From Hypoxylon rubiginosum (lineage: Eukaryota > Ascomycota > Sordariomycetes > Xylariales > Hypoxylaceae), in assembly GCA_902806565.1 (NCBI GenBank), contig CADCXA010000067.1, positions 310,001 through 374,000 on the forward strand: 64,000 nt of DNA, written 5' to 3'. Positions 56,995 to 64,000 of this stretch are shown one piece after another. A program made the translations under genes and the position numbers. Position 1 is the stretch's first letter; every line of letters starts with the position of its first letter. Below the pieces are notes generated by a model that was not told the DNA's origin, ran no database searches, and worked only from the letters and a program-made list of their open reading frames with translations.

Positions 56995-57237
56995 GCTAGT
57001 TTAGGAAGAAATATAATGCTCCAAACTCCCACAAAAGCCGAAGGAAATGTGATATTTAAGGGTTCGTTGCTGCTCTAGGAGACTAGGGCCGTGTTGTTAT
57101 ATAGGGCGTGGTGCTGCGACCGCAGGGACCAAGGAGATCTTTAGGGGATGGCCGAAGGCACGCCAAAGCCTGTCGACGACTACTTCAAAAGTTGAAAACC
57201 ATCAAATAAGACCCGACGCAAATTTCTCCTCTCAAAA
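56995..57237. other. Short intergenic 3' flank
   Basis: 243 bp between the convergent stops of the sugar porter and the small protein. Nothing recognisable. Confidence 0.4.
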
Positions 57238-57594
57238 TCAATTTACACTGCTCTTTTCGCCCTCGTGGGATGCTGCAGCAGGGGCGGGCGCGGTTGGGCC
57301 TCCGGCCGCGGTAGGAGAGCTGACGGAGTGATGTGTCGAAGAAGCCTCTCCTGTTTCAGCAGCATCCTTGGGCTCAAAATCTCGTCGACCGATCAAGACA
57401 TCGGCATCCCTCATTTCCTGCCTTCCCTTCTCCGCGATGGCTCGGTTCTTGGCCTGCGCTGCCTCCGTTTCCGTGTGGTTGAACTTGTTGTCGAAGACTC
57501 GATCCGTGGCATCCATCACCTCGCCTCGGATGGTGTCTCCGGCTCCGCGGATGCCCTTTATAGCGGTTATGAAGTCATGTACTATCTTCGACAT
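57238..57594 (-). CDS. Small conserved-looking hypothetical protein, hydrophilic
   Basis: 118 residues from MSKIVHDFITAIKGIRGAGD. The N-terminal half is amphipathic and Gly/Asp-containing (DTIRGEVMDATDRVFD), then charged helix (EAAQAKNRAIAEKGRQEM) with IGRRDF. The C-terminal third is Ala/Pro/Ser-rich and disordered. I recall similar small proteins as widespread unknowns in Pezizomycotina but cannot name a domain. The frame extends to 57699 with MPLPNAHISK..., which could be a mitochondrial-type leader. The internal ATG was preferred because the conserved-looking part begins there. Confidence 0.62.
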   Translation of the reverse strand: MSKIVHDFITAIKGIRGAGDTIRGEVMDATDRVFDNKFNHTETEAAQAKNRAIAEKGRQEMRDADVLIGRRDFEPKDAAETGEASSTHHSVSSPTAAGGPTAPAPAAASHEGEKSSVN

Positions 57595-59038
57595 GGTTGA
57601 GAATTGAGCTTTGTCGAACGAAGATGAAAATAGCAGATTGTAACGTGCTGGAATGCCGCGAGTGTGCAACTTGGATATGTGCGCGTTTGGCAATGGCAAA
57701 ATTTGTCACTTGGCTTTGGGAATCGACGACTTTATACGCCTTGATGAGTCGGTAGTACCCAGGTTATAGTCAGTTGATACATCCCCAAGTATATATCAGT
57801 TAGGTAGGAAGTTTGATGGCAGGATGGTACACAAGGTGGCCATAACCTATGACGCATGACGCAGCTCAGTCTATCATCCAATCATATCTACAACATTGGT
57901 TCCGTTGAACTCCGGGGTCAATTCGTAGTGTTTGGGCACCATCACTTGGAACATGATGTCATCGTTAAAACTGCGTGATATACGCTCCCATTACTTTCTA
58001 TATCGACCTCACGATCGAATCCGCGAATTCCGTAAACCAGTCGTATACATGGAAATGACCAGAGAAGTACACGGAAAATTTGCTCCTGTCGTGGACTACT
58101 ATCTATAGGTACTATGTCTCTCTTTCTCTCTGTTTCTCTCCCTTCATTGTTATTTTTATTATTTCCACAACTAAAATATTACAGCTTTAGGCGCCAATCT
58201 ATCACAGGCGATCGTGTATAGATTCGCCGTCGCATGGCATTCGATGGCAAGATGGTGGCGGATACAGCGAGATGGCGAAATGGCAACGAGGGATAATCTG
58301 TCTCAACTATGTTCGCCACAATGCTCGGATTTCGGCGTCCAACTACCAGTATCGTAACATACACCACGTCCTACGAAAGCTCGTCCAGGAGAGAGCCGCG
58401 AGCGAACGATCATACTCCAAACAGTCTACACGTGGCTATTTCTCGGTTAGTAATATATGTTTTGTGGTCAAGAGATCTAATGTGCTATATGTAGCAACGA
58501 CTTGGGTTTTCTATCGTGGCGAATAAAGACCCAACGATCCGCGGGACTCCGTAAGCAGTACCATTCCCATCTTGGTTGAAGAGTTGAGTTCTCGTATACA
58601 GCTCGCCCTTTTGAATGATATCCATTTATGCATACCTTGTGGTGACTTCGAAGCTGTAAGAAATTCGGCGAGCTTCTGAAACGCGAGGAGGCTAATGCTG
58701 AAAGAAATTGAAACGCATACATATTGGCAGGCAGACGAAAGGACGGCGAAGGCAGCGTACCTAGGTATGTAGACAATTGTCAATCACAGGCTGAAGGAAC
58801 AGATAGTTTCACATACCCCGTGCTATAGCAATAACAGAAGGAGGAACTCGAGATTGTTTCGCGCATGAAAGATGCCGCCAAATTCTGATGAAGAAGGCAA
58901 TCGTGATTTCATTATCAATTAACTAAAGCCGTCAGGAAAACAGCTGGCCAGGGTATAAACCCGATCCGAATCAACCTCCGCAAATGCATCATGATGTTGA
59001 AGCCATTGTATGGCTAGTGAATAAGAGTTGGTGAGACT
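57595..59038. other. Intergenic, no gene supported
   Basis: 1.4 kb with frames below 100 codons only. A TCTCTTTCTCTCTGTTTCTC pyrimidine tract lies near 58115-58140 and ACCTAGGTATGTAG at 58769-58782. Confidence 0.5.
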
Positions 59039-59696
59039 CTAATCCTCCGCAAACTCATCGTCAGCGTCCTTCTTCGCAGAGCTCTTCTTGTCCGCCTCGG
59101 AGTCTTCACCGTCGATGGCGGCCTTGGGAAGCACGGCCTTCCTGCTTCGGGAGCGCTTGGTCGGGGTAGGAGTGGCGGAGTCGTCGTCAGAGTCGGCCTT
59201 AAAGGCGACCTTGCGCTTTCGCGAAGCCGGCGTGGCCTTGGCCTTGGCGACACCCTTGGCAGGGGTAGACAGACCCTCACCACCGTTGGCGTTGGTGTTG
59301 GTACCGAATCCAGAAATCTTCTTCTTGATGGCTATAGTTTCGACGAGTTAGCTTATTTGGGAGCTTTCGTATCGATGGGTCATTATATTAGGAATGTATT
59401 TGTATAGCTTGGGTTTACAATGGAGAGAATTAGAATCAAAAGGGTAACCAAACATACCAGAGAGAAGGTTGGAAACGCTTCGGGGATTGGCGTATCCAGC
59501 GAGTCCAGCGAGCTTCTCGATGTCAACCTGTGTGACTAGATGTAAGCAAATATATTCAGAGATAGGCTGTGTGCTGGAGACTAGCGAGTTCTGTTGATGT
59601 ACGTACCTCGGGAGTGGTCTTGAAGCATTGCCAGGCTAGGGCGAGAACTACGGCCTCCTTGTCGGTGAGGCCGACCTTCTTCTCAGCAGGTGCCAT
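59039..59696 (-). CDS. Small basic nuclear-type protein, function unknown
   Basis: Exons 59696-59607, 59527-59458 and 59331-59039 give 150 residues. The N-terminal 65 residues (LTDKEAVVLALAWQCFKTTPE, then VDIEKLAGLAGYANPRSVSNLLSAIKKKI) look like a small helical, winged-helix-like domain. The rest is Lys/Ala/Ser-rich with basic KRSRSRK and RKRKVAFKAD patches (likely nuclear localisation) and an acidic tail DADDEFAED. The single-exon frames on either strand here are shadows. Chromatin association is inference from composition. Confidence 0.75.
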
Positions 59697-60455
59697 CGTG
59701 AAGAGTAATGATCAGCTTGACGATGAAGTGGTTTATGACGAAGATAAACGCGTATGCGAAGTGTATGAAGTTTGAAGTAGAGAGGTCTGGATGGGTATGT
59801 GGTGACAATGGTGGTGGAGATGAGATGGTGGTGTGTACAAATCTTGGGGGATTTGTATGATTTGTATGGTATGTGTGTAGAAAGCAATGTCAAAACCTTC
59901 AATGATTTTCACATACGCGAGGCGGGGTATGTATGAGGAAAGCGCGAGTGATGAAAATGCTTTTTTTCTTCTGTTTTTTTTTCTGTGCGTGCACGTTGTT
60001 GCCGTTGTTGAGCTCTGGGGAACTGGGGACGGCGATGGTTACTCAGCTAACATGGAAACAGCCTGTTGCTACTAACAACAGCTCTGTTAGGTACCCTGCT
60101 ACGTTAGTCGAATAACTACGCTGTCCTTCTCCTCCTCAGCCACTGGTCTATATACATAAACATGTACATGATTAATCACAAACAGCCACTAGGTACCTGG
60201 TAGGGATAAGTGACAGCCTTACGACAAGGGTAGATTTCAAGCCCTATCTCTGCATTTCAGTCTTCCATGAAATGCAGAAATCCTTGTAGAAGGTACCTGT
60301 AGTCATTGGTGACCAAACCTCTCGCCCCTGCCAACATAAGGGTCAAGGAGTATCGCCGTACACCATGATCAGCCTCGCAAACCCCGATACTTGATTGCCT
60401 AGGTAGCAGTACCTGCCAAATAGAGTCCCCATAGATGAGAAACGGCCACTGCCTA
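59697..60455. other. Intergenic, no gene supported
   Basis: Holds the promoter of the small basic protein and the 3' flank of the surface protein. A T-rich tract lies at about 59960-59985 and a CTAGGTACCTGGTAGG palindrome-like string at 60190-60205. Confidence 0.45.
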
Positions 60456-61819
60456 TCATTGCGTCTGTTGAAGCTGCTGTAATCTCAACCGTATGCGCTG
60501 TTCTTCCTCGTCGAGCTCTGCTAGTTCCATCAACCTCGTCCTCCTAGCTTCCAACTTCGCTTGCTCGGCCATCAGGGTTGCCATCTCTTGTTGTGACTGT
60601 GGATTTTCAGTACCTCCTGTCGATGTGGCAGTTCCCTCGCTTCCTGGCATCTCTGCGAGTGCTGGATTACCGGCGGTTGCATCATTTGGCAAGGCGCCGG
60701 TATCTTCGCCTGTTGGACTGACTGTTGATGTCATTGGTGGTTTGCTAGAGAATATGGAATCTCGCTCCTGACTGGGTTGTGATACTGCAATGGAAGGCAC
60801 ATCCCGGCTATGGCTTATACCGGACCCCAAAATTGCGGTGCCGCCTAGCTCAGTAGGGTGAGGGACCGCCGAGTAATATGTTACGGCGCCGGTCTTCGGA
60901 TCGACATAGGTGGTATATCCGGAATATGCTGTTGGGGGATATCCTTGAGACGATTGGCCGTGCTGGCCTTGCTGGCCGGGTCCGGGCATGTAGGGATACT
61001 GCTGAGAGGGATGAGGGTGCTGACCCGGAGGAAGCTGTTGCACCGGTGGCTGGCTGGCATCTCTGCGCTTTCTTCTATACCGCAAGATAAAGAAAATGGC
61101 CAAGCCTAATCCCAGAAGACCGAACAAGCCTACACCAACACCAATCCCAACCCGCGCACCAGCGGGTAAGCCACCGCCGCTGGACGAATCCCCGGATAAT
61201 ACAGTGACTGTAGACGACGGGCCGGTTTGCGTTGTTTCGGCTCCGGTTCCAGTCCTAGTCCCCGAAGTCTCCCCTGCAAGTATTAGACCGGGCGTCAACG
61301 GATGAGTCTCCAAGATAGAAAGGTCGCTCTCAGCCCAGCGAATCTCTATCATGATTTGTGCATAGGATAAGTCCGTGTTGGTTGCATAATAATTCCAATC
61401 ACCCGGAGTGCAGAAGTAATCACTACAAAGAGTTAGCCATCGTTATGAGAAGTCAACTATCACCGGGAGACTGCTTACCTCATTACGCAGAGCATAGCCG
61501 TCTCGGTCGGTTCGACATCCGGACCTTGGAAATCCCCGTATCGTGCACACCCAACGGTAAACCCGCTAGGGCAGATGGCGGGTGAATAGTAGTATGTTTC
61601 GAAATAGCTCGCATAGCCAGGAGGAGCACAATCCGGATTACTAGTCCAAAACATATCGATGTCTGTCGCAGGGCGCGTGGAAACCGGATAGCACCCTTCT
61701 GCGGCTGTCCATACTGTAGTCAAGGCCGCAACGGGAGGTGTGCCATCGTGATCGAGAGAGGACTGGCGAGGCGCAAGCGCGGCCAGCGTGGCCGTAGTAG
61801 TGAGCGGCGGGAATCCCAT
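60456..61819 (-). CDS. Single-pass membrane protein with cysteine-containing ectodomain and cytosolic coiled coil
   Basis: Exons 61819-61479 and 61422-60456 (56-bp intron) give 435 residues. The N-terminal ectodomain contains several Cys and aromatic residues (GCYPVST, NPDCAPPGYASY, CPSGFTVGC, LCVMSDYFCTPGDW) and a Ser/Thr/Gly-rich stalk. One membrane helix at about 205-227 (VGIGVGVGLFGLLGLGLAIF) is followed by a basic stop-transfer RYRRKRR. The cytosolic part has Gln/Pro/Tyr repeats and ends with a coiled coil (EQAKLEARRTRLMELAELDEEEQ). This is the general plan of fungal Mid2/WSC-like surface proteins, but I see no WSC motif. Start at ATG 61819; the N-terminus is only weakly signal-peptide-like. 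Confidence 0.75.
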
Positions 61820-62956
61820 CGTGGTGATGGTGACAGCTGAAACGAGTGACAGCTCACAATACAACTCACGATACGACTCACGAGACGATGTATTAGTTTT
61901 CCGTCGCGTATATATCACAAAATAGCTTCACCCCGGTGTCACAAACATGATAAAGGGGGAAAGGAGAGGTAGGTTCGCTTCGCATTTTTGCAAAAATATT
62001 TTCATGACCTTTCTGCCTGGCTGTCTCCATCATCGCATCGCGCATTTCAAGGCTCTGGCCCTCTTGGCACCAACAGCTATCACGGAGTTGAAATTCGAAA
62101 CCAATAGCGATGGCCCTCCAATACAAGGGTCGGGCAGTAAACGAAGAACTAATTGTTCAATTTCAATTGCCAAGGGACTTGCTCGACTGCGCTAGCTTGA
62201 ACTTCTGTCTAGCAATACGGACGCTGGGACGTTAACGATTTATCTCATTTCGCTAGGGTCCGGGCCACCCTAGGGCTGCCGGGACTAGACCCTTCAATTA
62301 AGAATCTGGCATGATCCTTGTGCTGTGAGGTGAGGCTGTGAGCCTTACGGTGGTAGACGGGACGTAAGCGACCTTTTGCCATGATAATCTGATGATGAGG
62401 GCTAGTAGCTGGCAGCAGGTTATAACAGCAGCTTTACTTGTCACTCACGCAAAAAGGACTCGTTGAGAGGAAAGTCGAGAAGAAAAAGGGCTCGCGGACG
62501 AATTTCATGCTGGATCGGACGAGGTCGCTCATAATTCTCTAGCGGGTAACCAGGATGTTTCAGCTCGCTTTCGAAAGGGGCAAGGCTTCGTGTTAAGCGA
62601 GACTTGGGAGGCAAAGCCAAGAAGTTTGTCATCTTCCTACTTTAACATACCCCAGGATTCAATTGGACTTTAATATTCGAAATGCTTGTTAGCACTGGAC
62701 ACTCCGAAAATACTCTTGTATGGAGTGCTATTTGCTCTAAGGATCTGAGAAAACGCCAGACTTCCTAACCGAAGATATGGTCTTGTGGGTTATGTAATAC
62801 TTACCTAGGTGGACTTGACACGATTCTTGCAAGTGGTTGCAAATCCGAATCATCGTCGCGGTTGGGAAATGCGATTTTGCTAACGACATTTCGTCTATGA
62901 TAAATCTACCTGCAGCTCATACCTTTTCCATTGCCATAGACACGAATATTCGCCCC
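61820..62956. other. Intergenic, no gene supported
   Basis: 1.1 kb with no recognisable gene. The CACGATACGACTCACGAGACG repeat-like stretch near 61865-61885 lies in the leader of the surface protein gene. Confidence 0.45.
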
Positions 62957-63541
62957 CTATTTGGGCTTCCCAGATTGTGTATAGTCGTATGCGCGCTCCG
63001 GCACATTACGCTCAGCTGCCACCTCTTCCGCGCTGACTGGAACGCGTTCACTTGCGGAAGGATAGTCGACGCTGCCTTTTCCTTTCGAGCCCTTCTCTAC
63101 ACCCTCAGGCAAATCTGCTCCCTTCTGACGCACACTATCACCGACGCTGGCCCCAACGCCCTCGAGACCAGCACGTTCCTTCTTTCGTCGTCCGATGTGC
63201 TCGCCGTGTAGCTCAGCGCTCGTCTGTCCCTGCGTAGGCTTGCCTAGACCGGTGTGAACTGATTGGGATGTAGCGCCGCCTAGGGTGTCCGAGGGATCGG
63301 TTGATCGCTGAGTCTCGACGTTAGAGTACTCGGCCGGAGTCTCGCCCTCCTCGGGGCGGGGCTGGAATGTGTGCTCGCGTGGTGCGGTTCCAGGTTCGAA
63401 CTTCTCCATATGATATTCGGGAACGGCGTCGTTACCGACCTTGACACCGGGCTTGTGACCAGTGGTGGTAAGAGGTTCCGCTCTAGGCTTGCGGCTGTGG
63501 AACTCGCCTTGGCCGATCAACGACTCTGTGTTTGCTGACAT
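62957..63541 (-). CDS. Disordered hydrophilic protein, conserved-type hypothetical
   Basis: 194 residues starting MSANTESLIGQGEFHSRKP. Almost no hydrophobic core; rich in Gly, Glu, Lys, Pro and Ser. Recurrent short patterns (GHKPGVKVGNDAVPEY, GATSQSVHTGLGKPTQGQTS, RRKKERAGLEGVGA, KGADLPEGVEKGSKGKG) recall LEA-like or stress-associated fungal proteins that are annotated only as hypothetical. The frame continues upstream to 63631, but the ATG at 63541 precedes the family-like start. Function unknown. Confidence 0.72.
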   Translation of the reverse strand: MSANTESLIGQGEFHSRKPRAEPLTTTGHKPGVKVGNDAVPEYHMEKFEPGTAPREHTFQPRPEEGETPAEYSNVETQRSTDPSDTLGGATSQSVHTGLGKPTQGQTSAELHGEHIGRRKKERAGLEGVGASVGDSVRQKGADLPEGVEKGSKGKGSVDYPSASERVPVSAEEVAAERNVPERAYDYTQSGKPK

Positions 63542-64000
63542 TGTGATGGTTGTATCTGGTGGAAGCTCTAATGAAGAATCAATATAGAGATAGTGATTGT
63601 TGTTTTGAATGATGGAGAAGAGATAATTCAATCGTAGCTAGAAGCCGTGGTAGTAGGGCTTGATATATCGAGCCTAGCGAAAATATGTCAGCTTGTTCCA
63701 TATGTAATTTCTATGATGTCAATTGAGGTGAGGTATCAGAATGAAATCGAAAGTGTAGAGAAAATATGACATCACAAGGCTGCAATCAGATGCTGTAGAA
63801 AGGGTCCGGCATACGTTGATTGGCGGCGATAGGCGAGAAGGAGGGTGAGAAGAGGCAACGAATCTGCTTTAATTGTGGATGGAGTGAAAGGTATGTAGAC
63901 ATGTCGTTGGCGGTTTGCCGTTGTGCTTGACATTTGCTTGACATTATGACAACATTATCGGAGCTTTTGCTACGGCGTACAGATGCTCTGCTGCCATAAT
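63542..64000. other. 5' flank of the last gene, to window end
   Basis: Promoter side of the disordered protein. Nothing else recognisable. Confidence 0.4.

Noticed and set aside
1..64000. CRISPR arrays, operons, ribosome binding sites, prokaryotic mobile elements
   Set aside because: Spliced fungal genes throughout. No direct-repeat/spacer array and no transposase or reverse transcriptase frame seen.

Overview
The window reads as nuclear DNA of a filamentous ascomycete (Pezizomycotina, probably Sordariomycetes; Xylariales is my best guess). The evidence is 50-140 bp GT-AG introns with CTAAC/CTGAC-like branch sites, a Zn(II)2Cys6 regulator, PTH11/rhodopsin-type membrane proteins, a cutinase, a CE16-type esterase, a siderophore transporter, and intergenic DNA littered with ACCTAGGT-type palindromes. 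I can support 24 protein-coding genes. Exon coordinates were rebuilt by hand from splice sites and reading frame.

Layout. 1-5.2 kb: Zn(II)2Cys6 regulator, isochorismatase-fold hydrolase, DHA1-type MFS exporter. 6.3-12.4 kb: Mcp1-like mitochondrial protein, GPATCH8-type zinc-finger protein, membrane-anchored SDR, F-box protein. 13.9-15.2 kb: GDSL esterase, followed by 2.6 kb of gene-free AT-rich DNA with a TCACGTGA cluster. 17.8-22.7 kb: nine-exon sugar transporter, a 45-bp satellite that begins at its stop codon, and an Ala-rich C2H2 protein. 24.9-34.0 kb: rhodopsin-like protein, GT-A-like protein, secreted beta-helix protein, cutinase, and an RNase H-fold protein lacking two of four catalytic acids. 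35.4-41.1 kb: Lunapark and the golgin Rud3, head to head. 43.0-57.0 kb: Lac12-like MFS, a decayed repeat pair, siderophore transporter, TAP-like alpha/beta hydrolase, second rhodopsin-like gene, PhyH dioxygenase, another sugar porter. 57.2-63.5 kb: three small or disordered proteins and a single-pass surface protein.

Biology. Five MFS transporters and three secreted cell-wall or cuticle-active candidates suggest a plant-associated or saprotrophic lifestyle. The housekeeping genes (Lunapark, Rud3, Mcp1) concern ER, Golgi and mitochondrial membranes. No secondary-metabolite backbone enzyme is present.

Main discovery candidate: two genes (sugar transporter, intron at 18331-18521; PhyH dioxygenase, intron at 54221-54429) have an intron that no single canonical splice can remove while keeping both the frame and the conserved protein. 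Both resolve exactly as spliceosomal twin introns (stwintrons) of [D1,2] type. An inner GT-AG intron lies between the first and second base of the outer donor, and its removal creates an outer donor GTACGT. Each inner and outer intron has its own branch-site-like CTAA motif.
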